This document shows positions 7,945 to 21,621 of a stretch of 64,000 nucleotides of DNA, in pieces (within the stretch, counting starts at the first letter, position 1; each line of letters opens with the position of its first letter). The position numbers and the translations under genes are program-made. The DNA is from Escherichia coli (GTDB taxonomy: Bacteria > Pseudomonadota > Gammaproteobacteria > Enterobacterales > Enterobacteriaceae). The notes below the pieces were generated by a model. It did no database searches and was not told where the DNA came from. It saw only the letters and a program-made list of their open reading frames with translations. The stretch covers positions 1 to 64,000 of the forward strand of contig NZ_JAATUR010000015.1 of the NCBI RefSeq assembly GCF_011881725.1. Reading direction: 5' to 3'.

Positions 7945-9432
7945 ATGTCTCGTAATACTGAAGCAACTGACGATGTCAAAACCTGGACCGGCGGCCCGCT
8001 GAATTATAAAGAAGGATTCTTCACCCAATTAGCGACTGATGAGCTGGCTAAGGGGATAAACGAAGAAGTGGTGCGCGCAATTTCCGCGAAGCGTAATGAG
8101 CCAGAGTGGATGCTGGAGTTTCGCCTTAATGCCTATCGCGCCTGGCTGGAGATGGAAGAGCCACACTGGCTGAAAGCGCATTACGACAAGCTGAATTATC
8201 AGGATTACAGCTACTACTCGGCACCGTCGTGCGGTAATTGTGATGACACTTGCGCGTCGGAACCCGGCGCGGTGCAGCAAACTGGCGCGAACGCCTTTTT
8301 AAGTAAAGAGGTGGAGGCGGCGTTTGAGCAGTTGGGCGTTCCCGTGCGGGAAGGCAAAGAGGTGGCGGTGGATGCCATTTTCGACTCTGTTTCGGTTGCC
8401 ACCACTTATCGTGAAAAACTGGCGGAGCAGGGAATTATCTTCTGTTCTTTTGGTGAGGCGATTCACGATCACCCGGAACTGGTCAAGAAATATCTCGGTA
8501 CCGTGGTGCCGGGGAATGATAACTTCTTTGCCGCGCTTAATGCGGCGGTGGCCTCTGACGGTACGTTTATATATGTGCCTAAAGGCGTGCGCTGCCCGAT
8601 GGAACTTTCCACCTATTTCCGTATTAACGCAGAAAAAACCGGGCAGTTTGAGCGCACCATTCTGGTGGCCGACGAAGACAGCTACGTCAGCTATATTGAA
8701 GGCTGTTCCGCTCCGGTGCGTGACAGCTATCAGCTACACGCTGCGGTGGTGGAAGTCATCATCCATAAAAACGCCGAGGTGAAATATTCCACGGTGCAAA
8801 ACTGGTTCCCTGGCGATAACAACACTGGCGGTATTCTTAACTTCGTCACCAAGCGAGCTTTGTGCGAAGGGGAAAACAGCAAAATGTCGTGGACGCAATC
8901 GGAAACCGGTTCTGCCATTACGTGGAAATATCCCAGCTGCATTTTGCGTGGTGATAACTCAATCGGTGAGTTTTATTCGGTGGCGCTGACCAGCGGCCAT
9001 CAGCAGGCTGATACTGGCACTAAGATGATCCACATCGGCAAAAACACCAAATCAACCATTATCTCGAAAGGGATCTCCGCCGGACACAGCCAGAACAGCT
9101 ATCGCGGATTAGTGAAAATCATGCCGACGGCAACCAATGCACGCAACTTCACTCAGTGCGATTCAATGCTGATTGGCGCTAACTGCGGAGCGCATACCTT
9201 CCCGTATGTCGAATGTCGCAATAACAGCGCACAGCTGGAGCACGAGGCAACCACGTCGCGCATTGGCGAAGATCAGCTGTTTTACTGCCTGCAGCGCGGG
9301 ATCAGCGAAGAAGACGCCATCTCGATGATTGTTAACGGTTTCTGCAAAGACGTGTTCTCGGAACTGCCGCTGGAGTTTGCCGTTGAAGCACAAAAACTCC
9401 TCGCCATCAGTCTTGAACACAGCGTCGGATAA
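7945..9432 (+). CDS. sufB: SufB, Fe-S scaffold subunit
   Basis: The 495-residue scaffold subunit of the SufBC2D complex, on which Fe-S clusters are built from persulfide sulfur delivered by SufE. Cys405 (NFTQCDSML), implicated in cluster assembly, is present, as is an N-terminal CGNCDDTC motif near 96-103. The C-terminal half is the SufBD beta-helix. The start at 7945 gives the family length; an earlier in-frame ATG at 7906 lies inside sufA. A 9-bp gap to sufC. Confidence 0.97.
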   Translation: MSRNTEATDDVKTWTGGPLNYKEGFFTQLATDELAKGINEEVVRAISAKRNEPEWMLEFRLNAYRAWLEMEEPHWLKAHYDKLNYQDYSYYSAPSCGNCDDTCASEPGAVQQTGANAFLSKEVEAAFEQLGVPVREGKEVAVDAIFDSVSVATTYREKLAEQGIIFCSFGEAIHDHPELVKKYLGTVVPGNDNFFAALNAAVASDGTFIYVPKGVRCPMELSTYFRINAEKTGQFERTILVADEDSYVSYIEGCSAPVRDSYQLHAAVVEVIIHKNAEVKYSTVQNWFPGDNNTGGILNFVTKRALCEGENSKMSWTQSETGSAITWKYPSCILRGDNSIGEFYSVALTSGHQQADTGTKMIHIGKNTKSTIISKGISAGHSQNSYRGLVKIMPTATNARNFTQCDSMLIGANCGAHTFPYVECRNNSAQLEHEATTSRIGEDQLFYCLQRGISEEDAISMIVNGFCKDVFSELPLEFAVEAQKLLAISLEHSVG

Positions 9433-9441
9433 GGAATAAAC

Positions 9442-10188
9442 ATGTTAAGTATTAAAGATTTACACGTCAGCGTGGAAGATAAAGCTATCCTGCGGGGATT
9501 AAGCCTCGACGTTCGTCCCGGCGAAGTTCACGCCATTATGGGGCCAAACGGTTCGGGTAAAAGTACCTTATCGGCAACGCTTGCCGGGCGCGAAGATTAT
9601 GAAGTGACGGGCGGTACGGTTGAGTTTAAAGGCAAAGATTTACTGGAGCTTTCACCGGAAGATCGTGCAGGCGAAGGCATCTTTATGGCCTTCCAGTATC
9701 CGGTGGAAATTCCTGGGGTCAGTAACCAGTTTTTCCTGCAAACGGCACTTAATGCGGTGCGTAGTTATCGCGGTCAGGAAACGCTCGACCGCTTTGATTT
9801 TCAGGATTTGATGGAAGAGAAAATCGCCCTGCTGAAGATGCCGGAAGATCTATTGACCCGTTCTGTTAATGTCGGTTTCTCCGGTGGTGAGAAAAAACGC
9901 AACGATATTTTGCAAATGGCAGTGCTGGAGCCGGAGTTATGTATTCTTGATGAGTCAGACTCAGGGCTGGATATCGACGCATTAAAAGTGGTTGCCGACG
10001 GCGTAAACTCGCTGCGTGACGGCAAACGTTCATTCATTATTGTTACGCACTACCAGCGCATTCTCGACTACATCAAACCTGATTATGTCCACGTACTGTA
10101 TCAGGGGCGAATTGTGAAATCCGGCGATTTCACGTTGGTCAAACAACTGGAGGAGCAGGGTTATGGCTGGCTTACCGAACAGCAGTAA
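9442..10188 (+). CDS. sufC: SufC, ABC-type ATPase of the Suf complex
   Basis: A 248-residue soluble ABC ATPase that drives conformational change of SufBC2D. Walker A GPNGSGKST (about 34-42), signature SGGEKKR (about 151) and Walker B CILDESDSGLD are intact. The atypical D-E-S-D-S after Walker B is typical of SufC. The 3' end overlaps sufD by 26 nt, suggesting translational coupling of the two subunits. Confidence 0.97.
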   Translation: MLSIKDLHVSVEDKAILRGLSLDVRPGEVHAIMGPNGSGKSTLSATLAGREDYEVTGGTVEFKGKDLLELSPEDRAGEGIFMAFQYPVEIPGVSNQFFLQTALNAVRSYRGQETLDRFDFQDLMEEKIALLKMPEDLLTRSVNVGFSGGEKKRNDILQMAVLEPELCILDESDSGLDIDALKVVADGVNSLRDGKRSFIIVTHYQRILDYIKPDYVHVLYQGRIVKSGDFTLVKQLEEQGYGWLTEQQ

Positions 10189-11434
10189 CGCGCTGCAACA
10201 GTGGCATCACTTGTTTGAAGCAGAAGGGGCGAAGCGCTCCCCCGAAGCACAGCAGCACTTACAACAACTGCTGCGTACCGGACTGCCGACACGTAAACAT
10301 GAACACTGGAAATATACCCCGCTGGAAGGGCTAACCAATAGCCAGTTTGTCAGCATTACGGGTGAGATATCTTCACAGCAGTGTGATGCCTTAGCGTTAA
10401 CAATAGACGCCGTGCGACTGGTGTTTGTCGATGGCCGTTACGTGCCAGCGCTTAGCGATGTAACTGAAGGCAGCGGATATGAAGTGAGCATTAACGATGA
10501 CCGCCAGGGATTGCCCGACGCCATTCAGGCGGAAGTGTTTCTCCATCTGACGGAAAGCCTGGCGCAAAGCGTTACGCATATCGCCGTGAAGCGCGGCCAG
10601 CGACCTGCAAAGCCATTGCTGTTAATGCATATTACCCGGGGCGTGGCTGGTGAGGAGGTGAACACTGCTCATTACCGCCATCATCTGGATCTGGCTGAAG
10701 GCGCCGAAGCGACGGTGATTGAACATTTTGTCAGCCTGAATGAGGCTCGCCATTTCACCGGGGCACGCTTCACTCTCAACGTTGCAGCGAACGCCCATTT
10801 GCAGCATATCAAGCTGGCGTTTGAAAACCCGGTCAGCCACCACTTTGCGCATAACGATTTGTTGCTGGCTGACGATGCCACCGCATATAGCCACAGTTTC
10901 TTGCTTGGCGGCGCCGTATTGCGACACAACACCAGTACGCAGCTCAATGGTGAAAATAGCACCCTGCGGATCAATAGCCTGGCGATGCCGGTGAAAAACG
11001 AAGTGTGTGATACCCGCACCTGGCTGGAACACAATAAAGGTTTTTGTAACAGCCGACAGTTGCATAAAACTATCGTTAGCGACAAAGGCCGCGCGGTATT
11101 TAACGGTTTGATCAACGTCGCTCAGCACGCCATCAAAACGGATGGTCAGATGACCAACAATAATCTGCTGATGGGTAAACTGGCGGAAGTGGATACCAAA
11201 CCGCAGCTGGAAATCTATGCTGATGATGTGAAATGCAGCCACGGCGCGACGGTGGGGCGAATTGATGACGAACAGATGTTCTATCTGCGTTCGCGCGGGA
11301 TCAATCAGCAGGATGCCCAGCAGATGATCATCTACGCCTTTGCCGCCGAACTGACGGAAGCATTGCGTGATGATGGGCTTAAACAGCAGGTGCTGGCCCG
11401 AATCGGTCAACGGCTGCCGGGAGGTGCAAGATGA
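10163..11434 (+). CDS. sufD: SufD, Fe-S scaffold partner subunit
   Basis: 423 residues, a paralogue of SufB within SufBC2D, required for iron acquisition during cluster assembly. His360 and Cys358 ([10 protein letters not shown]) occur at the positions known to be important in E. coli. The start codon is inside sufC, preceded by GGAGGAGCAGGG, and the stop overlaps the sufS start by 4 nt. Confidence 0.97.
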   Translation: MAGLPNSSNALQQWHHLFEAEGAKRSPEAQQHLQQLLRTGLPTRKHEHWKYTPLEGLTNSQFVSITGEISSQQCDALALTIDAVRLVFVDGRYVPALSDVTEGSGYEVSINDDRQGLPDAIQAEVFLHLTESLAQSVTHIAVKRGQRPAKPLLLMHITRGVAGEEVNTAHYRHHLDLAEGAEATVIEHFVSLNEARHFTGARFTLNVAANAHLQHIKLAFENPVSHHFAHNDLLLADDATAYSHSFLLGGAVLRHNTSTQLNGENSTLRINSLAMPVKNEVCDTRTWLEHNKGFCNSRQLHKTIVSDKGRAVFNGLINVAQHAIKTDGQMTNNNLLMGKLAEVDTKPQLEIYADDVKCSHGATVGRIDDEQMFYLRSRGINQQDAQQMIIYAFAAELTEALRDDGLKQQVLARIGQRLPGGAR

Positions 11435-12651
11435 CTTTTTCCGTCGACAAAGTGCGGGCCGATTTTCCAGTGCTTTCGCGGGAGGTGAACGGTCTGCCAC
11501 TGGCTTATCTCGACAGCGCCGCCAGCGCACAGAAACCGAGTCAGGTTATTGACGCCGAGGCCGAATTCTATCGCCACGGCTACGCGGCGGTGCATCGCGG
11601 TATTCATACTTTAAGCGCTCAGGCAACTGAGAAAATGGAGAACGTGCGCAAGCGGGCATCTCTGTTTATTAACGCTCGTTCGGCGGAAGAACTGGTGTTC
11701 GTCCGTGGCACAACGGAAGGCATTAACCTGGTCGCTAATAGCTGGGGCAACAGCAATGTGAAGGCGGGCGATAACATCATTATCAGTCAGATGGAGCACC
11801 ACGCTAACATTGTTCCCTGGCAGATGCTTTGCGCGCGCGTTGGCGCAGAACTGCGGGTGATTCCCCTCAATCCCGACGGTACGCTGCAACTGGAGTCTCT
11901 GCCTAATTTGTTCGATGAGAAAACCCGCCTGCTGGCAATTACCCATGTCTCCAACGTGCTGGGAACGGAGAACCCGCTGCCGGAGATGATTGCGCTTGCA
12001 CATCAGCATGGCGCAAAAGTGCTGGTGGATGGCGCTCAGGCGGTGATGCATCATCCGGTGGATGTTCAGGCACTGGACTGCGATTTCTACGTTTTCTCCG
12101 GGCATAAACTGTATGGTCCCACCGGGATTGGCATTCTTTATGTCAAAGAAGCCTTATTGCAGGAGATGCCGCCGTGGGAAGGGGGCGGTTCAATGATCGC
12201 CACTGTAAGCCTTAGTGAAGGCACTACCTGGACCAAAGCGCCGTGGCGGTTTGAAGCAGGTACGCCCAATACCGGAGGCATCATTGGTCTTGGCGCGGCG
12301 CTGGAGTATGTTTCGGCGCTGGGACTTAACAACATTGCCGAGTATGAACAGAATCTGATGCATTACGCATTGTCGCAGCTGGCGTCGGTGCCGGATCTCA
12401 CTCTCTATGGTCCGCCAGACAGACTGGGTGTTATTGCCTTTAATCTCGGCAAACATCACGCCTATGACGTCGGCAGTTTTCTTGATAACTACGGCATTGC
12501 TGTGCGTACCGGACATCACTGCGCAATGCCATTAATGGCCTATTACAACGTCCCCGCGATGTGTCGGGCGTCGCTAGCTATGTATAACACCCATGAAGAA
12601 GTGGATCGTCTGGTGACCGGATTGCAACGTATTCACCGTCTGCTGGGATAA
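11431..12651 (+). CDS. sufS: SufS, cysteine desulfurase
   Basis: A 406-residue PLP-dependent class V aminotransferase-fold desulfurase that extracts sulfur from cysteine for Fe-S assembly. The PLP lysine is Lys226 in FSGHKLYGP and the persulfide-bearing cysteine is Cys364 in RTGHHCAMP; His123 is in [14 protein letters not shown]-type overlap with sufD and a 12-bp gap to its partner sufE. Confidence 0.97.
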   Translation: MTFSVDKVRADFPVLSREVNGLPLAYLDSAASAQKPSQVIDAEAEFYRHGYAAVHRGIHTLSAQATEKMENVRKRASLFINARSAEELVFVRGTTEGINLVANSWGNSNVKAGDNIIISQMEHHANIVPWQMLCARVGAELRVIPLNPDGTLQLESLPNLFDEKTRLLAITHVSNVLGTENPLPEMIALAHQHGAKVLVDGAQAVMHHPVDVQALDCDFYVFSGHKLYGPTGIGILYVKEALLQEMPPWEGGGSMIATVSLSEGTTWTKAPWRFEAGTPNTGGIIGLGAALEYVSALGLNNIAEYEQNLMHYALSQLASVPDLTLYGPPDRLGVIAFNLGKHHAYDVGSFLDNYGIAVRTGHHCAMPLMAYYNVPAMCRASLAMYNTHEEVDRLVTGLQRIHRLLG

Positions 12652-12663
12652 CAGGGAGGCACT

Positions 12664-13080
12664 ATGGCTGTATTGCCGGATAAAGAAAAATTGCTGCGTA
12701 ACTTTTTACGCTGCGCCAACTGGGAAGAGAAATATCTCTACATTATTGAGCTGGGCCAGCGTCTGCCAGAATTATGTGACGAAGACCGAAGCCCGCAAAA
12801 TAGCATTCAGGGCTGTCAGAGTCAGGTATGGATTGTGATGCGTCAGAATGCGCAGGGAATTATTGAATTGCAGGGCGACAGCGATGCTGCGATTGTGAAA
12901 GGGCTTATTGCAGTCGTTTTTATTCTTTACGATCAAATGACGCCGCAGGATATTGTCAATTTCGATGTGCGCCCGTGGTTTGAAAAAATGGCGCTCACCC
13001 AACACCTCACCCCATCTCGCTCGCAAGGTCTGGAAGCGATGATTCGCGCAATTCGCGCCAAAGCTGCTGCACTTAGCTAA
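12664..13080 (+). CDS. sufE: SufE, sulfur acceptor for SufS
   Basis: A 138-residue sulfur-transfer protein that takes the persulfide from SufS Cys364 onto Cys51 ([10 protein letters not shown]) and hands it to SufB. AGGGAGGC precedes the ATG. Last gene of the suf operon. Confidence 0.97.
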   Translation: MAVLPDKEKLLRNFLRCANWEEKYLYIIELGQRLPELCDEDRSPQNSIQGCQSQVWIVMRQNAQGIIELQGDSDAAIVKGLIAVVFILYDQMTPQDIVNFDVRPWFEKMALTQHLTPSRSQGLEAMIRAIRAKAAALS

Positions 13081-13097
13081 ACTAAAGGGACAGCTTT

Positions 13098-13124
13098 CAT
13101 CCGGTAGGCTCACATTGCCGGATG
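13098..13124. repeat. REP-like hairpin after sufE
   Basis: CATCCGGTAGG...GCCGGATG forms a stem resembling a single REP/PU element, 18 bp after the sufE stop. It may stabilise the suf mRNA 3' end or act as a weak terminator. No T-run follows. Confidence 0.5.
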
Positions 13125-13228
13125 GTCAATGTTTACACTGACCTGCACAGGAGTGTTTCGGTTTCAGGTGAACATAAGCGCCATCCGTCGTTTCAGCGTG
13201 AGTCTCCGGCAAATACAGGAGGTTTACA

Positions 13229-14233
13229 ATGAAACGCGCGTCTTTGTTAACACTCACGCTTATCGGCGCTTTTAGCGCCATCCAGGCAGCCTGGGCGGTT
13301 GATTATCCGCTCCCACCAACCGGAAGCCGACTGGTTGGGCAAAATCAAACCTATACGGTGCAAGAGGGGGATAAAAACCTTCAGGCTATTGCCCGTCGTT
13401 TTGATACTGCGGCGATGTTGATCCTTGAAGCTAATAACACTATCGCCCCGGTGCCCAAACCTGGTACGACGATTACTATTCCTTCGCAACTGTTATTGCC
13501 TGACGCGCCGCGTCAGGGGATTATCGTTAACCTTGCAGAGCTGCGCCTTTATTATTATCCGCCGGGAGAAAATATCGTGCAGGTCTATCCGATAGGCATT
13601 GGTTTGCAGGGGCTGGAAACGCCAGTGATGGATACGCGTGTGGGGCAGAAAATCCCTAACCCAACCTGGACGCCTACGGCAGGCATTCGTCAGCGTTCGC
13701 TGGAGCGTGGCATTAAATTACCGCCAGTTGTTCCAGCCGGACCGAATAACCCTCTGGGACGCTACGCAATGCGTCTGGCGCACGGCAACGGCGAATACCT
13801 CATTCATGGCACCAGTGCGCCGGACAGCGTCGGTTTGCGCGTCAGTTCGGGCTGTATTCGTATGAATGCACCGGATATTAAAGCTTTGTTCTCCAGCGTG
13901 CGAACGGGAACGCCGGTGAAAGTCATCAACGAACCGGTGAAATACTCCGTAGAACCGAACGGGATGCGTTATGTTGAAGTACATCGACCACTATCAGCAG
14001 AAGAACAGCAGAACGTTCAGACAATGCCGTACACACTACCAGCAGGCTTCACGCAATTTAAAGATAATACGGCTGTAGATCAGACGTTAGTCGATAAAGC
14101 GTTGTATCGTCGGGCAGGGTATCCGGTTGCGGTGAGCAGCGGAGCGACACCCGTAACCAGCAATACGCCAGCAGTAGAATCAGCACGGAATGGTGAACCA
14201 GGGCAAGGAAATATGTTGCGTGCGACGCAATAG
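13229..14233 (+). CDS. ldtE: LdtE, L,D-transpeptidase
   Basis: A 334-residue periplasmic L,D-transpeptidase (formerly YnhG) that makes 3-3 (DAP-DAP) peptidoglycan cross-links. It has a signal peptide cleaved near AWAVDY (about 23), a LysM-type domain [17 protein letters not shown] (about 42-88), and a YkuD catalytic domain with [10 protein letters not shown]...SSGCIRM, whose Cys is the nucleophile. CAGGAGG sets the start. Convergent with lpp, whose product is itself attached to peptidoglycan by related L,D-transpeptidases. Confidence 0.96.
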   Translation: MKRASLLTLTLIGAFSAIQAAWAVDYPLPPTGSRLVGQNQTYTVQEGDKNLQAIARRFDTAAMLILEANNTIAPVPKPGTTITIPSQLLLPDAPRQGIIVNLAELRLYYYPPGENIVQVYPIGIGLQGLETPVMDTRVGQKIPNPTWTPTAGIRQRSLERGIKLPPVVPAGPNNPLGRYAMRLAHGNGEYLIHGTSAPDSVGLRVSSGCIRMNAPDIKALFSSVRTGTPVKVINEPVKYSVEPNGMRYVEVHRPLSAEEQQNVQTMPYTLPAGFTQFKDNTAVDQTLVDKALYRRAGYPVAVSSGATPVTSNTPAVESARNGEPGQGNMLRATQ

Positions 14234-14249
14234 TCGTAATGAACAGACA

Positions 14250-14279
14250 AAAAAATGGCGCACAATGTGCGCCATTTTT
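14250..14279. terminator. Bidirectional terminator between ldtE and lpp
   Basis: AAAAATGGCGCACAATGTGCGCCATTTTT: a 10-bp GC-rich stem flanked by A and T runs, so it can terminate lpp (minus) and ldtE (plus). It is the well-known strong lpp terminator. Confidence 0.92.
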
Positions 14280-14295
14280 CACTTCACAGGTACTA

Positions 14296-14544
<249 letters not shown>

Positions 14545-14569
14545 CTAGATTGAGTTAATCTCCATGTAG

Positions 14570-14606
14570 CGTTACAAGTATTACACAAAGTTTTTTATGT
14601 TGAGAA
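14570..14606 (-). promoter_or_regulatory. lpp promoter
   Basis: On the minus strand TTCTCA (14601-14606), a 17-bp spacer and TAATAC (14578-14583) form the -35/-10 pair. The AT-rich upstream DNA (to about 14640) fits the UP-element-like sequence of this very strong promoter. The untranslated leader is short (about 38 nt). Confidence 0.75.
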
Positions 14607-14785
14607 TATTTTTTTGATGGGAAGGCACTTATTTTTGATCGTTCGCTCAAAGAAACATCGAACGCTTGGTTTTAGATAAAAAAAATGAGAGAAAACAGGA
14701 TGGTTCCATCGGATTCATCTTAGATAAAGTGAGATTATATAGTGAAATCCGATTTGATTTTTTATTGCTTCTGGTTATCGATTAA
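14607..14785. other. AT-rich lpp upstream region
   Basis: The lpp-pykF gap holds the lpp promoter and pykF terminator at its two ends. Between them I see only AT-rich DNA with A-tracts and no gene. Confidence 0.5.
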
Positions 14786-14812
14786 ATAAAAAAAGCGCCC
14801 ATCAGGGCGCTT
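14786..14812 (-). terminator. pykF terminator
   Basis: Minus strand AAGCGCCC-TGAT-GGGCGCTT followed by TTTTTTATTTAAT: an 8-bp GC-rich stem with a T-run about 30 bp after the pykF stop. Confidence 0.9.
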
Positions 14813-14842
14813 CGATATACAGATTAATTCACAAAAGCAATA

Positions 14843-16255
14843 TTACAGGACGTGAACAGATGCAGTGTTGGTAGTGCCGCTCGGTACTAGCGCGCCAGAA
14901 ACCATGACTACGACATCGCCTTTGTGCGCCAGACCGCTTTGCAGCGCCAGTTCTTTACCCAGACGGTAGAAATCATCAGTAGAGGTGATTTCTTTAACCA
15001 GCTGCGGAACGACGCCTTTGCTCAGAACCAGCTGATGAGCTGTTTTTTCGTTAGTGGTCAGCGCCAGAATGGTGGCATCCGGGAAGTATTTACGTACTGC
15101 ACGAGCAGATTTACCGCCCTGGGTCGCTACGACGATCAGCGGAGCATCCAGTTTTTCAGCAGTTTCAACTGCGCCACGACAAACCGCTTCGGTAATACGC
15201 AGTTTACGGTTGTCGTTGTTGAACTCGAGGCGGCTGTTCATCACACGGTCGGTACGTTCACAGATGGTCGCCATGATAGAAACAGCTTCCAGCGGATATT
15301 TACCTTTTGCGGATTCACCAGACAGCATTACTGCGTCGGTGCCGTCGAGGATGGCGTTGGCAACGTCACCGGCTTCTGCGCGAGTCGGACGTGGGTTTTT
15401 GATCATGGAATCCAGCATCTGGGTCGCAGTGATAACGACTTTACGTGCACGGATACATTTTTCGATCATCATCTTCTGGGCGAAGATAACTTCTTCAACC
15501 GGAATTTCTACACCCAGGTCGCCACGTGCAACCATGATGCCGTCAGAGGCTTCGAGGATTTCGTCGAAGTTGTTCAGGCCTTCCTGGTTTTCGATTTTGG
15601 AGATGATTTGGATGTTTTCACCGCCGTGCGCTTTCAGGTGCTCACGGATTTCGACAACGTCAGAACGTTTACGGATAAAGGACGCCGCAACAAAGTCAAC
15701 GCCTTGTTCGCAACCGAAGATCAGATCCTGTTTGTCTTTCTCTGCCAGTGCCGGCAGGGCGATGGAAACGCCTGGCAGGTTAACGCCTTTGTTTTCGCCC
15801 AGGTCACCGTTGTTCAGTACTTTACAGATAACTTTGTTACCTTCGATAGCGGTAACTTCCATACCAATCAGACCATCGTCAACCAGTACAGTATTGCCGA
15901 CGGACAGGTCGGTGGTGAAACCTTCATACGTTACCGCAACCATTTCGCTGTTGCCGATAACAGATTTGTCAGTGGTGAAAGTAAATGTCTGGCCTGCTTT
16001 CAGAGAAACGTCATTACCGCCTTCCAGTTTCATGGTGCGGATTTCCGGGCCTTTGGTATCAAGCAGGATAGCGGCAGTTTTACCGGTTTTGCTCATCACG
16101 TTGCGCAGGTTCTGAATGCGCTGACCGTGTTCTGCATAGTCACCATGAGAGAAGTTCAGACGCATGACGTTCATGCCCGCGTCCAGCATTTTAGCTAACA
16201 TCTCTTCAGATTCGGTTTTCGGTCCGATGGTGCAAACAATTTTGGTCTTTTTCAT
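14843..16255 (-). CDS. pykF: PykF, pyruvate kinase I
   Basis: The 470-residue fructose-1,6-bisphosphate-activated pyruvate kinase, which converts phosphoenolpyruvate and ADP to pyruvate and ATP. Family signatures present: [12 protein letters not shown] (about 29-40), [24 protein letters not shown], and the nucleotide/metal site region [18 protein letters not shown] with [14 protein letters not shown]. The start at 16255 ([12 protein letters not shown]) gives the known length; the frame remains open a further 72 codons upstream, which is leader. A Cra site lies downstream of the promoter. Confidence 0.97.
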
Positions 16256-16462
16256 GACAGTCTTAGTCTTTAAGTTGAGAAGGATGGGAGAAACTTGCTT
16301 TCTGGGCGCACTGCCGGAAAGCGAATTCGGTATTACGAAAGTGATGGTGCCTCGCTCTAAGGATAGGTGACATCGAAAAAGCGTGCAGAGGAATGTGTGC
16401 TTGTGTCTCAGCCCAACGTGAGTGCCTGTTTTTGAGTCGTTGAGTTCTACAGTCCAAAGTGC

Positions 16463-16474
16463 TGAAACCATTCA
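16463..16474. promoter_or_regulatory. Cra (FruR) operator of pykF
   Basis: TGAAACCATTCA fits the Cra half-symmetric consensus TGAANCNNTTNA. It lies roughly 10-20 bp downstream of the predicted start site, the geometry for repression. Cra repression of pykF in gluconeogenic growth is established in E. coli. Confidence 0.8.
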
Positions 16475-16484
16475 AGAGTCAATT

Positions 16485-16520
16485 GATGCGGATTATACGC
16501 TGAATTTAATCAAAAAGGAA
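16485..16520 (-). promoter_or_regulatory. pykF promoter
   Basis: A perfect -10 TATAAT (minus strand, 16492-16497) with a poor -35 (TTCCTT region, 16515-16520, 17-bp spacing). Transcription should begin near 16485, giving a leader of about 230 nt. Confidence 0.7.
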
Positions 16521-16808
16521 AACAAAAACAGCGTTTCAAAAACATCCATGCATAAGCACAATAAACTGTTATCAAAGATTTAACGTCCTCGATAGTAGAT
16601 TACGCAAGATCACTGCTATTTGCGCAATGGCTAAACGATGGCTGGAAGGTGCTGGGATTGCTGGAGTAAAGACAGAGTACATCATCTCGTTATTGAACAG
16701 ATGTAACTATAATAATTTATCGAGTTATTTATCTGATTTTGTTTGTTTTTTGTTTAAATGATGAGATTGATATATGCTGATAACTGGCAAGATAAATGGG
16801 TGTGAAAA
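16521..16808. other. pykF-fumD intergenic DNA
   Basis: AT-rich divergent region. No gene, strong hairpin or recognised operator seen beyond the pykF promoter. A possible -10 for fumD (GATATAT, about 16768) is too weak to call. Confidence 0.4.
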
Positions 16809-17018
16809 ATGGGCAACCGGACAAAAGATGATGAGCTGTACCGCGAAATGTGCAGGGTGGTCGGGAAAGTGGTGTTGGAGATGCGGGACCTGGGTCAGGA
16901 GCCAAAACATATCGTCATCGCTGGTGTGCTGCGTACAGCATTAGCAAATAAACGTATCCAACGCAGTGAATTGGAAAAGCAAGCGATGGAAACCGTCATT
17001 AACGCACTGGTGAAATAA
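16809..17018 (+). CDS. fumD: FumD, small fumarase-type protein (YdhZ)
   Basis: A 69-residue helical protein formerly YdhZ. Screening work assigned fumarase activity to it (FumD), and it has a paralogue elsewhere in E. coli. No Fe-S cysteine set or fumarase signature is visible (a single Cys, in REMCRVVG), so the biochemistry is not evident from sequence. The ribosome-binding site is poor. Followed by a hairpin terminator. Confidence 0.85.
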   Translation: MGNRTKDDELYREMCRVVGKVVLEMRDLGQEPKHIVIAGVLRTALANKRIQRSELEKQAMETVINALVK

Positions 17019-17024
17019 TTGTTC

Positions 17025-17062
17025 GGGGATAGCGCGCAATGCCTCATCCCCTCTATTTTATT
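17025..17062 (+). terminator. fumD terminator
   Basis: GGGGAT...ATCCCC with a 15-nt loop containing GCGCGC, followed by TCTATTTTATTG. A modest but plausible intrinsic terminator 6 bp after the stop. Confidence 0.6.
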
Positions 17063-17260
17063 GTATCGACACATGAAAGTTCATTTTTATAAATGGATAC
17101 AACGGAACTATATTAATAACGGTATGTATTTTAATTTATAGCGGATTGACTGTTTCTTTATTCTGGAACGTATGTCACAAATTGTTGTAGAGTAGGTAAA
17201 ATTTATTTCAAATGCTAATAAATATCACTCCGCTTTTAATTTCCCACTTTCCATTTTTAA

Positions 17261-17274
17261 TTGATAGCGATCAA
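17261..17274. promoter_or_regulatory. FNR box of the ydhY promoter
   Basis: TTGATAGCGATCAA is a perfect match to the FNR consensus TTGATNNNNATCAA. CATTAT at 17297-17302 can serve as the -10, placing the box near -41.5, the class-II activating position. FNR activation with NarL repression of ydhY-T is reported for E. coli. The leader to ydhY is about 165 nt; the rest of the 17063-17476 gap shows nothing else. Confidence 0.92.
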
Positions 17275-17476
17275 TGTTAAGCACTAAGAATAATCACATT
17301 ATTTTTTCTCCTAACCATAAAGGATTAGTTTTTTAGGTTAAACCATGTCTCATACGCTATCGGGTTAGGACAAAAATATCTGGTGTTGAAGGCATAGTCA
17401 GCAGCGTATTAGTTGAATGCTTTATATCCGGCTGCTGAATTGTCAGCACTGTGTTTGCGAAGAGGATGCGAAATAA

Positions 17477-20226
<2,750 letters not shown>

Positions 20227-20238
20227 GGAACGGGCGTA

Positions 20239-20889
20239 ATGAGCCAGCAGGAAGAAATGACACAACTGGAAGCCCCTGATATTGACGTGACTAAGCGTCA
20301 ATGGTTTCACAGTATGCGTCAGCCCGATGACACTGCCACCGATGAAGTTACAGAGTCTGAACCGGCTGAAATTCTGGTGGAGTTTATCCGCCAGCATTCG
20401 ACTGCGGGCCAACTGGTTGCACGCGCCGTGTTCCTGTCGCCGCCATATTCGGTTGCTGAAGAGGATCTTTCTGCACTGCTGGAAAGCATACGGCAGAGTT
20501 CAGACTTTGCAGATATCGCCTGTATGACGGGCAGCCAGGATGATTATTACTACTCAACGCAAATCATGAGCAAAAACTATGCCGCTATGTCTTTGCAGGT
20601 TGTTGAGCTGGACATATGTCGGGCTATTGCACACGCCGTACGCTTTGAATGCCAGACGTATCCCCGGCCTTATAAGGTCGCTATGTTGACGCAAGCGCCA
20701 TATTACTTCCAGGAAGCACAGGTTGAAGCCGCGCTCGCCGCGATGGATATCGCCCCTGAATATGCCGATATACGCCAGGTGACGTCATCGACGGCTGTGT
20801 TGTACCTGTTTAGCGAGCGTTTTATGAGCTATGGCAAAGCTTATGGCTTATGCGAATGGTTCGAGGTTGAGCAGTTTCAGAATCCCTGA
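20239..20889 (+). CDS. ydhW: YdhW, conserved operon protein of unknown function
   Basis: 216 residues, acidic N-terminus (about 1-55, no predicted fold), then two similar-looking alpha/beta segments: AVFLSPPYSVAEEDLSALLESIRQ (about 62) and VAMLTQAPYYFQEAQVEAALAAM (about 148), suggesting an internal duplication, each followed by an ADI(A/R) strand. No cofactor motif or signal peptide. Found between the pterin enzyme and a ferredoxin subunit, so a role as assembly chaperone or structural subunit is possible but unproven. Confidence 0.88.
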   Translation: MSQQEEMTQLEAPDIDVTKRQWFHSMRQPDDTATDEVTESEPAEILVEFIRQHSTAGQLVARAVFLSPPYSVAEEDLSALLESIRQSSDFADIACMTGSQDDYYYSTQIMSKNYAAMSLQVVELDICRAIAHAVRFECQTYPRPYKVAMLTQAPYYFQEAQVEAALAAMDIAPEYADIRQVTSSTAVLYLFSERFMSYGKAYGLCEWFEVEQFQNP

Positions 20890-20952
20890 AATTTCAGGGA
20901 GAAATCATGGATAGGGTGGTCAGTCGCAGCCACAGCATTAGAGGATAATAAG

Positions 20953-21621
20953 ATGTCCTTCACTCGACGCAAATTTGTTCTGGGGATGGGAACGGTAATC
21001 TTTTTTACCGGTTCAGCACCTTCTTTGTTAGCGAACAACAGGCAAGGAAAGGAAGTTCGATATGCCATGATTCACGATGAATCACGGTGCAATGGCTGTA
21101 ATATTTGCGCCAGAGCATGCCGTAAAACTAACCATGTACCGGCGCAAGGCAGTCGTTTATCTATCGCGCATATTCCGGTCACCGATAACAATAACGAAAC
21201 GCTGTATCACTTCTTTCGCCAGTCTTGCCAGCACTGTGAAGATGCTCCTTGCATCGACGTTTGTCCAACAGGGGCGTCGTGGCGTGATGAGCAGGGGATC
21301 GTGCGGGTAGAAAAATCGCAATGCATTGGCTGTAGCTACTGCATTGGTGCTTGCCCGTACCAGGTCCGCTATCTTAACCCTGTGACTAAAGTGGCAGATA
21401 AATGTGATTTCTGCGCTGAGTCCCGGTTGGCAAAAGGCTTTCCGCCCATTTGCGTCAGCGCCTGCCCGGAACACGCATTGATCTTTGGTCGCGAAGATAG
21501 CCCAGAAATTCAGGCGTGGTTGCAGGAAAATAAATACTATCAACATCAGCTACCTGGCGCCGGGAAACCGCATCTGTATCGCCGGTTCGGTCAACATTTG
21601 ATTAAAAAGGAAAATGTATGA
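20953..21621 (+). CDS. ydhX: YdhX, Tat-exported 4x[4Fe-4S] ferredoxin-like subunit
   Basis: 222 residues with a genuine twin-arginine leader (SFTRRKFVLGMG, hydrophobic to about 26, ASLLA-like cleavage), followed by four clusters: CNGCNICARAC, CQHCEDAPCIDVCP, CIGCSYCIGACP and CDFCAE...CVSACP. Resembles NrfC/PhsB/HybA-type periplasmic electron carriers. Overlaps ydhU by 4 nt, so it most likely docks on the YdhU membrane cytochrome on the periplasmic face. Confidence 0.93.
   Translation: MSFTRRKFVLGMGTVIFFTGSAPSLLANNRQGKEVRYAMIHDESRCNGCNICARACRKTNHVPAQGSRLSIAHIPVTDNNNETLYHFFRQSCQHCEDAPCIDVCPTGASWRDEQGIVRVEKSQCIGCSYCIGACPYQVRYLNPVTKVADKCDFCAESRLAKGFPPICVSACPEHALIFGREDSPEIQAWLQENKYYQHQLPGAGKPHLYRRFGQHLIKKENV

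Noticed and set aside
10622..11530. 302-codon frame antisense to sufD
   Set aside because: Shadow of sufD/sufS coding sequence; no domain or initiation signal.
14924..16198. Two long open frames (424 and 353 codons) opposite pykF
   Set aside because: pykF is strongly supported; such shadows arise from its highly biased codon use. No start signals or domains.
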